A stretch of DNA of 64,000 bases from CAWBVG01 sp963792175 (GCA_963792175.1 CAWBVG010000033.1:186001-250000), one strand, 5' to 3'. Numbered from the stretch's first letter, positions 36,065 through 46,688 are shown. Program-made: numbers and translations. Notes: generated by a model not told the origin, from the sequence alone.

Positions 36065-38478
36065 ATGTCCGAGGTCCGTCACGCCATGCGTCAGCTGCTC
36101 AAGTCGCCCGGCTTCACGCTGGTCGCCATCCTCGGCCTCGCGCTCGGAATCGGCGCGAACGTCGCGTTCTTCAGCGTCGTCAACTCGGTCTTTCTGCGTC
36201 CGCTGCCGTATCGCGAGCCGGACCGGCTGGTCAGATTGAGCTCGACGAACGAAGCGCAGAACCTGACGCGCGTCGGCTTCTCCTATTCGCGGTTCCTGGC
36301 CGTGCAGGAGCAGCAGCAGGTGTTCAGCGAGCTCGCGCTGTCGGTCGGCAACGCGTTTACGTTGACCGGCCGCGGCGATCCGGAACAGCTCGTTGGCCTT
36401 CAGGCCTCGGCGGCACTGCTGCCGGCCTTGGGCCTGCAGCCGGCGATCGGTCGCAGTTTCTCCCCAGCCGAAGATTCGCCCGGCGGCCAGCACGTCGTCC
36501 TGATCAGCCAGGCGATGTGGCAGCAGCGTTTCAATCGCGATCCGTCGGTGCTGGGTCAGACACTGACGCTCGACGGAGCGCCGTACGTCATCATCGGCGT
36601 CCTGCCCGAGGCTGCAACCGCGTTCCCGCTGAATCAGCTTCAGATCTGGATCCCGCGGCCTGCCGATGTGCCGTTCCTGGCTCCATCGCAGTTGAACGGC
36701 GGCGGCTTCTTCTTTCAAGCGATCGCGCGGCTGCGGCCGGGCGTGTCGCTGGCGCAGGCGCGAGAAGCGATGAACGTCGTTGCCGCCAATTACCGCGCCG
36801 CGAACCCCGCCAACGTCGACGCGCCGTCGCGAATCGACGTCGTGCCGCTGCTGGACGATGCGGTCGGGCAGCAGCGCCAGAGCTATCTGCTGCTGTTCGG
36901 CGCCGTGGGCTGTGTCCTCCTGATTGCGTGCGCGAACATCGCCAACCTGGTGCTCGCGCGCTTTGCCGGCCGGCGCCGGGAGATCGCGGCGCGCTTTGCC
37001 CTCGGCGCGACGCGATTCGACGTGATCCGCCAACTCGTCAGCGAAACCATGCTTCTCGCCGCGCTTGGCGGTGTCGCGGGCCTGTTGCTGGCGCAGTGGG
37101 CGCTTGCCGTACTGGTCGCCTTTGGAGCCGATTTCATTCCGCGCGCGATCGAGATTCGGATCGATCCGCTCGCTCTCGGCTTCGCATTGGCCGTGTCGCT
37201 CGTCACCGGGCTTGGCGATCGGCCTGCTGCCGGCGTGGCAGGCGGCGGGGGTGAACGTGCAGGAAGCGCTGAAGGAAGCGGGCCGCGGATCGATCGGATC
37301 GCGGCGGCCGTCTGCGATCCGAGCCTGCTCGTCGCCGAAGTCTCGCTATCGCTCGTGCTGCTGATCGCGGTCGGGTCTGCTGCTCACGAGCTTCGCACGG
37401 CTGCAGAGGGTCAAACCGGGATTCGAACCGAACGGTGTCTTCACCGCACAACTCGCGCTGCCGCCGACAGCGCTACGACCGGCAGAAGCTCGTCGCCTTT
37501 TACGAGCAGTTGTATCAACGCCTGTCGACGCTGCCTGGCAGCACGTCGGCCGCACTCACCGACCGCGTGCCGCTGACCGGCGGGCAGACGCCGGCGCCGG
37601 TGGCAATCGGCGGCCGGCCGCTCCCGCCACTGAGTGAACGCGCGCAGGCGAACCGACATCTCGTCTCGCCGCGGTACTTCGCGACGCTCGGTATCCCGAT
37701 TCTCGCCGGGCGCGATTTCGACGAGCGCGACAGTTCCCGTGTGCCGCACGTCGTGATCGTCAACGAGACGTTTGCGAAGCGGCACTTTCCCGGCGAGAAC
37801 CCGATCGGGCGCACGCTGGTCACCGGCATGGGGCAACTGCCGTCGCAGATTGTCGGCCTGGTCGCCGACGTGCGCAGCACCAGTTTGAACGCGCCGCCGG
37901 AAGCGGACTACTTCCTGCCGGCGCTGCAGCGGCCGGAAGCCTTCACGAACATCCTCGTGCGGACCAACGTCGGCGCCGCGGCGATGGCGCCGGTGGTGCG
38001 CGAGGCGCTGCGATCGGTGGACCCGGATCTCCCGCTGCTGCAACCGCAGCCGCTCTCCGCGCGCGTCGCGCGGACCGTCGCCGATCGCAAACTCGCGCTG
38101 ATGCTGCTCGCAGGATTCGCGGTCCTGGCGCTCGTGCTCGCGAGCCTCGGCGTCTACAGCATGATGGCGCATCTCGTGTCGTTTCGCACGAGCGAGATCG
38201 GTCTTCGCATGGCGCTTGGCGCATCACCAGGCGTGGTGATGCGAATGGTGCTCGGTCATGGCCGGCGGCTGACGCTCATCGGGATCGTCGCCGGGATCGC
38301 CGGCGCGCTCGCGGTGTCGCGACTCCTGCAGCAGACGCTCTTCGAGGTCGACGCGACCAATCCGCTGATCTACCTCGCGCTGTCGGTCTTTCTGCTGCTC
38401 GTCACCGAGTGCGCGTCGTGGTTCCCGGCCCGGCGCGCGACGAGAATCGATCCTGTGATTGCACTCCGGGCCGAGTGA
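36065..38478 (+). CDS. ADOP/MacB-type permease (frameshifted)
   Basis: The N-terminal part has the family hallmark MRQLLKSPGFTLVAILGLALGIGANVAFFSVVNSV (first helix), followed by the MacB-type periplasmic core (GLQPAIGRSF, YVIIGVLPEAA). A three-helix FtsX segment follows (LLLFGAVGCVLLIACANIANL, ARFALGATRFDVIRQLVSET). A second copy of this architecture runs from about 37,470 to 38,478 and ends RRATRIDPVIALRAE. This duplicated layout without an ATPase is the Acidobacterial duplicated orphan permease. Frame breaks near 37210, 37310, 37375 and 37470 divide it. Related permeases export or sense peptides; no partner ATPase is adjacent. Total about 804 aa after repair. Confidence 0.88.
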
Positions 38479-38497
38479 ATCAAGATCGCGCGGGCAC

Positions 38498-40676
38498 GTG
38501 ACACTGATCGCCGCGGTCGTTTTCAGTGCGGCGGCGGCATCCGTGGCATCGATGGCGCCGCCTCCGCCCCACCCGCGAATCGCCATCGCCACGAGAATCG
38601 ACACACCGATCGTCGTCGACGGCGTCCTCGACGATCCCGCCTGGTCGGCCGCCACCTCAATCGGTGAGCTCGCGCAGCGGGAGCCTCGCCAGGGCGAGCC
38701 GTCGACCGAGCGGACCGAGATCAAGCTGCTGTACGACCGCGAAAACCTGTACGTGGGCGTGATCTGCGAGGACTTGCAGCCGCACCTCGTGATCGGCACT
38801 CAGATGGCGCGAGACGCCGACCTCGACGCCGACGATCGAATCGAGCTCTTGTTCGACACGTTCCACGATCGCCGCAACGCGTTTTATTTCGCCACCAACC
38901 CGGCCGGAGCCCTCGTCGACGGCCTGATCATCGAGAACGGCGAGCTCAATCAGCAATGGGACGGCATCTGGAACGTGCGAGTGGCACGGTCGTCTCGGGG
39001 CTGGAGCGCCGAGTTCGTGATTCCCTTCAAGACGCTCACCTTCGACGCTGTCGAGCATGCGTGGGGCTTCAACGTGTCGCGCTACATTCAGCGCAAGCTC
39101 GAGGAAGACCGCTGGGACTCGGCTCGTCTCGACGTCTCGTTCCGCCAGGTGTCGGAAGCCGGCGAGCTGACGGGCCTTGGCAATGTCGATGGAGGGCGGA
39201 GCCTCGATGTGCGCCCATTCCTCTCGGCGCGCGCCGCGCGCGATTCGTCCGGAGCCGAGCGGACAGGCGCGGCCGGCGTCGACGCGTTCGTCAAGCTCAC
39301 GCCGACGTTGAAACTCGCGCTCACCGTGAACACCGACTTTGCGGAGACAGAGGTCGACGACCGGCAAATCAACCTCACGCGCTTTCCGCTGTTCTTCCCG
39401 GAAAAGCGGCCATTCTTTCTCGAGAACACCGACGTGTTCTCGTTTTCCAAGGGCGGCTCGACGCTGTTGGGCCCCGAAGACTTCATTCCGTTCTTCAGCA
39501 GAACGATTGGGCTGTACCAGGACAAGGAAGTGCCTGTGCTCGCGGGCCTGAAGCTGGCGGGCAAGGCAGGGGCGTACGACGTCGGCGTCCTGGACGTGCA
39601 GACGAAGGAGACGGGCGATCTTCAGCCGAGGAATCTGCTCGCGGCACGCGTCAAGCGCAGGCTGTTCGAACATTCCTACGCGGGAGCGATTTTCACGAAC
39701 GGGGACCCGGTGAGCGGCGCTGGCGCGCAGACCTATGGCGGCGACCTGCGGCTCGGCACGTCGCATTTTCTCTCCACGAGCCACACGGCGTATTTCGACG
39801 CGTTCGGGCTGCAGGCGCGGACACCGTCTGTTCCTCGCGACAACACCGCCTTCGGGGCCGGGTTCCGCGTTCCAGGCGATCTGATCGAGTTCTCGGCCGA
39901 CTGGAAGCAAATTGGCGGCGACTTCAGGCCGGCACTCGGCTTCGTGCCGCGGACGAACATCCGGAAATTCTCCACGTATGCGGCGTTTGCGCCTCGCCCG
40001 GAGCATTTCCTGAATATCCGCCAGATGTTTCACGAGTTCGGCCTGGATCGGTACACGCGGATCGACAACGGACAGGTCGAGACCTGGACCGCGTTTGTCG
40101 CGCCAGTCAACCACGTGCTGAATTCGGGCGATCGGTACGAGCTCAACTATGCGCCAGAGTACGAACGGTTGTTCGAGCCATTCGAAATCTCCCCCGGCGT
40201 CGTCCTGCCTGCGGGCGAATACCGGTTCACGCGCTGGCTGGCGCAGTTCCGGTCCGCAGCCAAGCGCGCGTGGAAGTTCGACGCGCTGTGGTCGTTCGGC
40301 TCGGTACTGGTCCGGACGCGCCGACGAGATCAAGACGACATTCCAGCTGAAGCTGGCTCCGCACCTCCAGACGACTCTCTCCCTGGCCCAGACCTCGGCC
40401 CGGCTGATGGAGGGCGAGTTCGTCGCGCGCGTCGTCGAACTCCGGGTGAACTACTCCTTCTCGCCGGCCGTGACGGTCTACAACCTCGTGCAGTTCGACA
40501 ATCGCTCGCAGAACATCGGCATGCAGACGCGGCTCCGATGGACGCTTCAACCCGGCAACGACCTGTTCGTCGTCGCGGGCCAGCAGTGCGTGCAGGACGA
40601 CGAGCGCGGCAGGTTCGAGTTCAGGTGCGAGGAGCGGCGGATCGCATCCAAGATCCAGTACACGCTCCGCTTCTGA
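38498..40676 (+). CDS. carbohydrate-binding family 9-like / DUF5916 protein (3' frameshift)
   Basis: GTG 38498 opens a signal peptide (MTLIAAVVFSAAAASVASM). A CBM9-like beta-sandwich follows at residues about 25-200 (IVVDGVLDDPAWSAA, ENLYVGVICED, WDGIWNVRVARSSRGWSAEFVIPF). DUF5916 follows: NTDFAETEVDDRQINLTRFPLFFPEKRPFFLEN, then beta-strand-rich sequence with alternating aromatic residues ending KIQYTLRF, as in outer-membrane barrels. The frame breaks near 40310. After repair it ends at TGA 40676 (final Phe). Family members are secreted or outer-membrane proteins of unknown role. It begins 20 bp after the ADOP stop and is probably co-transcribed. Confidence 0.85.
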
Positions 40677-40753
40677 CCCGCCCGCGCCTGCTCGGCGCCC
40701 CCGGCAACTTTCCACGAGCCCACGGCTGAGGTGCGTTACCATACCGCTCGCCC

Positions 40754-41950
40754 GTGAGCCCACACGTGCTGAAGACGGCGACCCCCGGCCGCGCGCCGAG
40801 TCGAGTTCCGCGATTCTCGATCAGCCGACGCACGCGGGCCTTCCGACGGGCGTCGTTTCCGGAGGCCGGCGACCGCGACTGGAACGACTGGCGCTGGCAG
40901 CTTCGTCATTCCCTGCGCGGACACGAAGCCCTTGAACGCGTCCTCGATCTCTCCGACGACGAACGATCCGCGCTGCAGCGGAATCGGAACAGCCTGCCCA
41001 ACAGCATCACGCCTTATTACGCGAGTCTGCTGGACCGCTCTGACGCAAGTCATCCGCTGCGCCGGACGATGGTGATGGCGACGCAGGAGTTCGAACGGAC
41101 GCCCGAGGAATCGATCGACCCGTTGAGCGAGGATGCCGACAGCCCGGTGCCGGGCCTCGTGCATCGCTACCCCGATCGCGTCCTCTTTCTCGTCACCGGA
41201 ACTTGCCCGGTGTACTGCCGGTACTGCACACGCTCGCGCATGGTCGGCTCGCCGGACGGCGACTACGAATTCAGCACCGGCCAGTGGGAGCGCGCGATTG
41301 ACTACATCGCGGGGACGCCGGTCATTCGCGACGTCCTCCTCTCGGGCGGCGATCCCCTCGTGCTCTCCGACGATCGGCTCGAGTGGTTGCTGTCGCGCCT
41401 GCGCCGGATTCCGCACGTCGAGTTTCTGCGGATCGGCTCCAAAGTCCCCGTCGTGCTGCCGCAGCGTGTGACCCCGGCGCTCACGAGGATGCTGAAGCGC
41501 TACCACCCATTGTTCATGAGCCTGCACTTCATCCATCCGGACGAGTTGACGGCCGAAGTCGAGCAGGCGTGCGCGCGGCTGGCCAACGCGGGGATTCCGC
41601 TCGGATCGCAGACGCCGCTGCTCGCAGGCATCAACGACAGCGTCGACGTGTGCCGGAGGCTGTTTCAGGGCCTGCTGCGCTTCCGCGTGAAGCCGTACTA
41701 TCTCTATCAGGCCGATCTCGTCGTCGGCACCTCTCACTTCCGAACCGCCGTGACCAAGGGCTTGGAAATCATCGAAGCGCTGCGCGGCCACACGACCGGC
41801 TACGCCGTGCCGACCTTCGCGATCGACGTTCCCGACGGCGGCGGCAAGATCGCGATCCTCCCCGACTCGCAGCTTCCGCGCGAGGGCCATCACGTCCTCC
41901 TGCGCAACTACGAGGGCCGAGTGTTTCGCTTCCCGGATCCTCAGCGGTAA
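40754..41950 (+). CDS. KamA family radical SAM protein (lysine 2,3-aminomutase-like)
   Basis: 398 aa. Radical SAM cluster CPVYCRYC (Cys151, Cys155, Cys158). The PLP-binding lysine is in DGGGK (Lys365), matching the GGGGK of lysine 2,3-aminomutase. YHPLFMSLHFIHPDEL and GSQTPLLAGINDSVDV are family motifs, and the Asp in PDGGGK fits the lysine-amine-binding Asp. Such enzymes shift the 2-amino group of L-lysine (or glutamate in relatives) to carbon 3. No acetyltransferase (AblB) is adjacent, so the N-acetyl-beta-lysine osmolyte route is not obvious. The next gene, nine bases on, is an ATP-grasp ligase. The start is GTG 40754. The frame is intact. Confidence 0.9.
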   Translation: MSPHVLKTATPGRAPSRVPRFSISRRTRAFRRASFPEAGDRDWNDWRWQLRHSLRGHEALERVLDLSDDERSALQRNRNSLPNSITPYYASLLDRSDASHPLRRTMVMATQEFERTPEESIDPLSEDADSPVPGLVHRYPDRVLFLVTGTCPVYCRYCTRSRMVGSPDGDYEFSTGQWERAIDYIAGTPVIRDVLLSGGDPLVLSDDRLEWLLSRLRRIPHVEFLRIGSKVPVVLPQRVTPALTRMLKRYHPLFMSLHFIHPDELTAEVEQACARLANAGIPLGSQTPLLAGINDSVDVCRRLFQGLLRFRVKPYYLYQADLVVGTSHFRTAVTKGLEIIEALRGHTTGYAVPTFAIDVPDGGGKIAILPDSQLPREGHHVLLRNYEGRVFRFPDPQR

Positions 41951-41959
41951 ACGCCTCCG

Positions 41960-42964
41960 GTGCGACTCGGATTCACCTACGACCTCCGTGACGACTACCT
42001 GCGTGAGGGATACTCCGCCGAGGAGGCGGCCGAGTTCGATGAGCTCGAGACGATTGAAGCCATCGACGCGGCCCTCGCCTCGTTGGGACATATCGTCGAC
42101 CGCATCGGCGGCGTCAAGAAGCTGTCCGCGCGTCTCGCTGCCGGGGATCGCTGGGACCTCGTTTTCAATTACGCCGAGGGGATGTTCGGCTTCGCGCGCG
42201 AAGCGCAGGTGCCGGCCTTGCTGGACGCCTTTCAGATTCCCTACACGTTCTCCGACGGCCTCGTCTTCGCGTTGACGCTTCACAAGGCGATGACGAAGCA
42301 CATCGTCCGAAGTCTCGGCATTCCGACGCCCGACTTCGCCGTCGTTTCGAATCGGTCCGATGTGGCAGGCGTCAGCGTCCCGTTCCCGGTCTTCGTCAAG
42401 CCGGTCGCCGGCGGATCGAGCGTCGGCGTGTCGGCCGCTTCGCACGCAGCGGACGCCGCGGCCCTCGAGTCGGCCTGCTGTCGAATCCTCGACACGTATC
42501 GGCAGCCGGCGCTGGTCGAAACGTTTCTGCCGGGCCGTGAAGTCACGGTTGGCATCGTCGGCACCGGATCACGCGCGCGAGTGATCGGCGTCATGGAAGT
42601 GATCTTCACGCCCGATGCCGAGGCCCACGGGTACTCGGTACGCGAACAAGAAGCTCGTGAAGGCTCGATACGAAATCGTCAACGACGCGGCGGCCGCGGA
42701 GGCGGCCGACATCGCGCTGCGTGCCTGGAACGGACTCGGGTGTCGCGACCTGGGCCGTGTGGATTGCCGTTGCGATCGTCATGGCCGCCCTCAGTTTCTC
42801 GAGGTCAATCCGCTCGCCGGCCTGCATCCCGTGCTCGGGGACATCGTGATCCTGGCGGATCTTGTCGGGCATGTCGTACGGCCAGCTGATCGGATCGATC
42901 GTTGCGTCGGCCTGCGAGCGGCTTCCGCTCCAGGCCGCCGGATCAGCCTACGGACGCGGACTGA
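41960..42964 (+). CDS. D-alanine-D-alanine ligase-like ATP-grasp enzyme (frameshifted)
   Basis: Begins at GTG 41960, nine bases after kamA. N-terminal domain: RLGFTYDLRDDYL and WDLVFNYAEGMFG (Ddl has NxxEG there). Central ATP-grasp: HKAMTKHIVRSLGIPTP, FPVFVKPVAGGSSVGVS (glycine-rich loop), ALVETFLPGREVTVGIVG. The C-terminal half continues in a second frame: NKKLVKARYEIV, CRDLGRVDCRCDRHGRPQFLEVNPLAGLHP, with the metal-binding D/E/N residues of the family, then IVASACERL in a third frame. Breaks are near 42640 and 42870. The end is approximate: TGA 42962-42964 is the first plausible stop and overlaps the convergent ABC gene. It may join a beta-amino acid made by KamA to another amino acid; that is inference. 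Confidence 0.8.
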
Positions 42965-44767
42965 TTCTGTGCGCGCCACAGCTCGGCGTAGATGCCGCCC
43001 CGCGCGAGCAGGTCAGGGTGCGTGCCCTCCTCGGCGAGCCTGCCCGCGCTGAGGACGAGGATGCGGTCTATCACCGACGCCGACAGCCGATGCGTGACGG
43101 CGATGACGGTTCGGCCCTTCGCGAGCTGCTGAAGCGTCCGGTTGATGGCGGCCTCGGTCTGCGCGTCGAGTGCGGACGCCGGCTCGTCCAGCACGAGAAT
43201 CGCGGGCTCGCGGACGAGTGCGCGCGCGATGGCGACGCGTTGCCGCTCGCCACCTGACAGGCTCGCGCCCCCTCGACCGATAGCGGTATCGTAGCCGTCC
43301 GGCAGCGCGGTCACGACCTCGTGGATGCCTGCGTCACGCGCGGCGGCTTCAATGTCCGCGTCGGTGGCCTCCGGGTTTCCGAAACGGATGTTCTCGCGAA
43401 CGGTGGCGTCGAAGAGGAAGCTGTCCTGAAACACGACCCCCATTTGCGTTCGCAGTGAGACCTGCGTCACGTCGCGCAGGTTGTGGCCGTCGATGGTCAC
43501 GACACCCTCGGTCGGATCGTCCAGTCGCAGCAGGAGCGCAACGCAACGTGCTCTTGCCCGACCCGCTCGGCCCCACGATCACCACCGATTCACCGCGGCG
43601 GATCGTGAGACTGACGCCCGCCAGCGCCGGTGCCGCGCCGTAGCCATAGCTGACGTTGTCGAACCGGATGGCGTCGGAGAACGGCGGGAGCGGCCGCGCG
43701 CCCGTCTTGTCGACGACTCCCTCGCGAGCCTCGAGCACTTCCTGAATCCGGGCCATGCCGCCGGACGCCCGCTGCATCGGCGGCAGGACTTTCGACAGCG
43801 CATGCAGGTTGGCGACGATGTACCACAACAGGTCGAACACGGCGACCAGGCCGCCGACCGACAGCTTCCCGCGTACCGCGAGCGCCGTACCGCCGGCGAT
43901 CGCGAGAATGAGCACGATGGAGCCGCTTCCACTGATCGAGGTTCCCTGCAGGCCGCTCAGGAAGCTGGCGCGCACGCTGCTCCGATACAGCGTCGCCAGC
44001 TTGCGTCCGAATCCGGCGATCAGGATGCCCTGTAAATCGAACGTCTTGATGACCGCGTGCGCCGCGATGCTCTCCTCGAGCGCGCCCATGACGACGGCCG
44101 CGTCGCGCTGCCGTATGTAGCTGGCCTGGCTGGCGCGTTCGCCGAGCCATCGCGGGCCGACGACGACCAGCGGCAGCATGGCGCAGAGCGCGAGCCCCAG
44201 CCGCCACTCGACGTAGAGCATCAGCGCCACGCCGACCGTGATGCTGAGGAGACAGGACAGCGCGAAGGGCAATTCCGTCACGACGCTGCGCTCGACGGCG
44301 TCGAGATCGGAGCTGAAGCGCGAGAGCAGGTCGCCGCGCGATCGGCCGCGATGGTAGGCGACCGAGAGAGCCTGCAGCCGCCAGAACGCGGCCATGCGCA
44401 TGTCGTTGCTCACGGACGCGCCGACGCGCGACGCCATGTACTCGAAGAGGAAATTACCGGTGATGTAGATCGGGATCAGCCCGACGAGGCCGAGGACGGT
44501 TGTCCAGACGCGCGGGGTGTTCTGCGCCACGATGGCGTTGATCAGCACCATCAGCAGCATCGGCTGGACCGTCTCGAGCGCCACCTGCGGCACGCTTGCC
44601 AGCACGACGACGGTCATCTCTTTCCAGTAGGGCCGTACCTGGCGAACGGCAATCGACAGGAAGCGCGAGAGGCCCGCGAGCGACGCGTGGGTGGGCTCGT
44701 CGCCCGACTGCCGACCGCGATCGTCTCCGAGCGGCGCGCCAGGGGCGTTGGTCGGGTTGTCGGTCAA
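42943..44767 (-). CDS. ABC exporter, fused permease-ATPase (frameshifted)
   Basis: About 608 aa half-transporter. Six transmembrane helices (residues about 40-320; VVVLASVPQVALE, ITGNFLFEYM, IVLILAIAGGTAL). NBD: Walker A VGPSGSGKST, Q-loop VFQDSFLF, signature LSGGERQRVAIARAL, Walker B AILVLDEPASALD, H-loop VTHRL. The NBD breaks into another frame between about 43500 and 43560, just after GSGKST; one missing base repairs it. The family exports lipids, peptides or drugs. The gene is convergent with the ATP-grasp gene, whose 3' end it meets. An N-terminal hydrophilic segment (residues 1-35) precedes the membrane domain. Confidence 0.9.
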
Positions 44768-44823
44768 GCAGGCGTTAGCATACCGCGCCGGCCTCGCGTG
44801 CTCGGCGCATCACCCGGCGGCGG

Positions 44824-45285
44824 TTACCTCTCTCTGACGCGCTCGGCGGGTTTACGCTTTGGCTTGGGATAGACGAACTCGTAGCCGGTTCCCCCTGAAA
44901 GGTACCAGCCGACAATCCTTGGGAGGTCGTCCTCGGGATACTGCGCGAACTTGATGCGTTCCCGCCCGGTGTCTCCATCACCCGAATCGTTCAGCGCAAA
45001 AAATGTCGCGTAGACCTTCGATCGCGTTGCGCTCATGACCTGCACGAGCGACGGTGTGACCAGCCTGAAGATGTACGAGCCTGCCGCAAGGCTGACCCCT
45101 GGAATCTGCACGGCCATGGGGAAGATCAAGAGGTGTTCCGATGGACCCAGATTGACGCTCTGAGACGTCTGCGTGACGTAGACGAGAAACGCGCCAGGCG
45201 GCGGTTCGGGTTCCGCAACAACCGGCGTTGCCGATCCGAAGATGGCAAGGCCACCAATCATCAGGATGCGAGCTGTGATCGCCAA
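44824..45285 (-). CDS. secreted protein of unknown function
   Basis: 153 aa. The N-terminus MAITARILMIGGLAIFGSATPVVA is a signal peptide with cleavage likely after VVA. The mature part is beta-rich: FLVYVTQTSQSV, LAAGSYIFRLVTPSLVQVMSATRSKVYATFF, IKFAQYPEDDLPRIVGWYLSGGTGYEFVYPKPK. This layout, with a GxYxFR.../wy.sGGtGyEFvYP ending, matches a common family of small secreted proteins in Acidobacteria with no known role. It is divergent from the ABC exporter gene and lies 50 bp beyond that gene's start. The frame is intact. Confidence 0.75.
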   Translation of the reverse strand: MAITARILMIGGLAIFGSATPVVAEPEPPPGAFLVYVTQTSQSVNLGPSEHLLIFPMAVQIPGVSLAAGSYIFRLVTPSLVQVMSATRSKVYATFFALNDSGDGDTGRERIKFAQYPEDDLPRIVGWYLSGGTGYEFVYPKPKRKPAERVRER

Positions 45286-45427
45286 ACAAGACTGAGAGCG
45301 CTACAAAATGCGTGCGCGGATTGGCGCGTATTCTGGCCGGAATAATCGAGGCGCCGCCTCCAACGACTGCATTTCGTGACCGCCATGGCGATTCTTTTCG
45401 GCAGGTTGGCGGCGTAGTGGCCGAAAG

Positions 45428-45516
45428 CGGGCTTGCGCGCCGAAGCCAGCTGGTGTTGTGCGCTTGTGAACACGGGCTTGCCCGCCGAAGCAAGCTGGTG
45501 TTGTACGCTTGCGAAG
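45428..45516. repeat. two-copy 45-bp tandem repeat upstream of tRNA-Ser
   Basis: 45428-45471 and 45473-45516 are near-identical: CGGGCTTGC(G/C)CGCCGAAGC(C)AAGCTGGTGTTGT(G/A)CGCTTG(T)GAA. Differences are five or six substitutions. The repeat ends four bases before the tRNA-Ser, so it may belong to the tRNA promoter or be an expansion near an integration hotspot. The rest of 45286-45427 shows nothing recognisable. Confidence 0.7.
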
Positions 45517-45519
45517 GCG

Positions 45520-45609
45520 GGAGGGATGGCCGAGTGGTCGATGGCGGTGGTCTTGAAAACCACTGTACCCGGAAGGGTACCGGGGGTTCGAATCCCTCTC
45601 CCTCCGCCA
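45520..45609 (+). tRNA. tRNA-Ser(UGA)
   Basis: The 90-nt sequence folds as a type II tRNA. Acceptor GGAGGGA (45520-45526) pairs with TCCCTCC (45599-45605), followed by discriminator G and an encoded CCA. The anticodon stem GTGGT/ACCAC encloses loop CTTGAAA with anticodon TGA (45554-45556), reading UCA/UCN serine codons. The long variable arm (GTACCCGGAAGGGTACC) is diagnostic for serine. The T-arm contains GGTTCGAATCC. The sequence is close to bacterial tRNA-Ser consensus. Confidence 0.97.
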
Positions 45610-46043
45610 GATTTCGTTTAGGCAAGCCCTTCACAGTTCGCGAAGTCAGTCTCGCCGAACCCGCGCCGCGTCGCCGCGAAGGCGGACGCCGCGTCCCGCC
45701 ACCAGGAGTTACCGTTGGCTGTCGGAGCTCATTGCCGGTGGGCGGCTCGCCCAGCGGAGGAGACTCGCGCGCAGTGACCACAGCGGGCTCCTTGAATCGC
45801 GCTCACTGACCACATCTGGTCGCGTGATCCGCGACCGTGTACCTGCGCCAGGCTCGAGCCCGATGATCACGGCGCACCGCAGTCGCGCCGCGCAATCAGG
45901 AGCACGATCAGGTCTGACGCGTGCCGCTCGAGGATCGAATCTTCCAACGCTAGTCACGACATGTGGGCACTGCGTGATTGGTGACACGGAGTCACGCGCT
46001 TCTGGCGCTCCTCTTGCTCGATCGTCGCCAGGCAGGTGGCCCG
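45610..46043. other. gene-poor stretch after tRNA-Ser
   Basis: 434 bp without a convincing gene. A GCGAAGGCGG-type direct repeat occurs near 45675-45690. Two short frames (45709-45987 reverse, 45824-46075 forward) have no start signals or recognisable motif and are probably shadows. No terminator hairpin is evident immediately after the tRNA. Confidence 0.4.
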
Positions 46044-46667
46044 ATGCGGATTCCGATAGCAGTACTCCTGATTAGTGCTGGAATCGTCGTCGTCGATGGC
46101 GTCGTTGCCCGAGGTGAACCGCGTGACGTGCCGGTGGTACGGGTGCGCGTCTATGACTACGCTGGTGTTGTCCCCGACACGCTCACCGAGGCGCAGAGCG
46201 TCGCCGCAACCTTCTATACCGCGATTGACGTCGCGATCGAATGGGCCCCGACGATGGGTCCCCGCGCCCGCAAGCGCCACGATGTGGAGAACGACAGGCT
46301 GCAAGACTTCACCATCAACGTGTTGAGCCGCAGCATGGCGGCGCGCAGAGTGTGGCCGCCGGGGGCGATCGGGTCAGCAGTGGTCGCGCCCGAGGGCGGC
46401 GGCCGAATCGCGTACGTGTTATACGACCGCTTGAAGGACGCCGCGGCCGCCGCGGGCTGGCAGGAGAAGGAGTTGCTGGCGGTGGTCATCGCGCACGAGC
46501 TCGCCCATCTGCTGCTGCCTCCGGGTGCACATTCGTCCGACGGATTGATGCGCAAGGGATGGGACGTTGCCGAGCTGCGGCAATTTCACCCCAGCAGCCT
46601 TGCGTTCACGCCGGAGCAGTCGGCACTCATTCGAACGCGACTTGGCGAAGTGCTGGCCACTCGATAG
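46044..46667 (+). CDS. secreted putative zinc metalloprotease (HExxH)
   Basis: 207 aa from ATG 46044. A signal peptide is visible (MRIPIAVLLISAGIVVVDGVVA). The mature part has VRVYDYAGVVPDTLTEAQSVAATFYTAIDVAIEWAP and a zincin motif, IAHELAHLLLPPGAHSSDGLMR (HELAH near residues 150-154), with a downstream His-Ser-SDGLM that fits the third ligand and Met-turn of metzincin-like proteases. The overall pattern (early T-E-A, late HELGHxLLp...H...GlM) matches a small family of acidobacterial secreted putative proteases. It is followed by a 20-bp tandem duplication covering its stop codon. The frame is intact. Confidence 0.72.
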   Translation: MRIPIAVLLISAGIVVVDGVVARGEPRDVPVVRVRVYDYAGVVPDTLTEAQSVAATFYTAIDVAIEWAPTMGPRARKRHDVENDRLQDFTINVLSRSMAARRVWPPGAIGSAVVAPEGGGRIAYVLYDRLKDAAAAAGWQEKELLAVVIAHELAHLLLPPGAHSSDGLMRKGWDVAELRQFHPSSLAFTPEQSALIRTRLGEVLATR

Positions 46668-46688
46668 GAGTGCTGGCCACTCGATAGG
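46649..46688. repeat. perfect 20-bp tandem duplication at the stop codon
   Basis: AGTGCTGGCCACTCGATAGG occurs twice in direct succession (46649-46668 and 46669-46688). The first copy contains the last codons and stop of the metalloprotease gene. A slippage duplication or an assembly artefact would give the same picture. Confidence 0.85.

Noticed and set aside
38657..40333. 558-codon reverse frame opposite the DUF5916 gene
   Set aside because: Mirror of a protein with clear CBM9/DUF5916 motifs.
40736..42445. 569-codon reverse frame opposite kamA and the ATP-grasp gene
   Set aside because: It covers two well-supported genes and has shadow composition; no domain seen.
45428..45516. Possible CRISPR-like repeat upstream of tRNA-Ser
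   Set aside because: Only two adjacent copies, no spacers and no cas genes; a simple tandem repeat.
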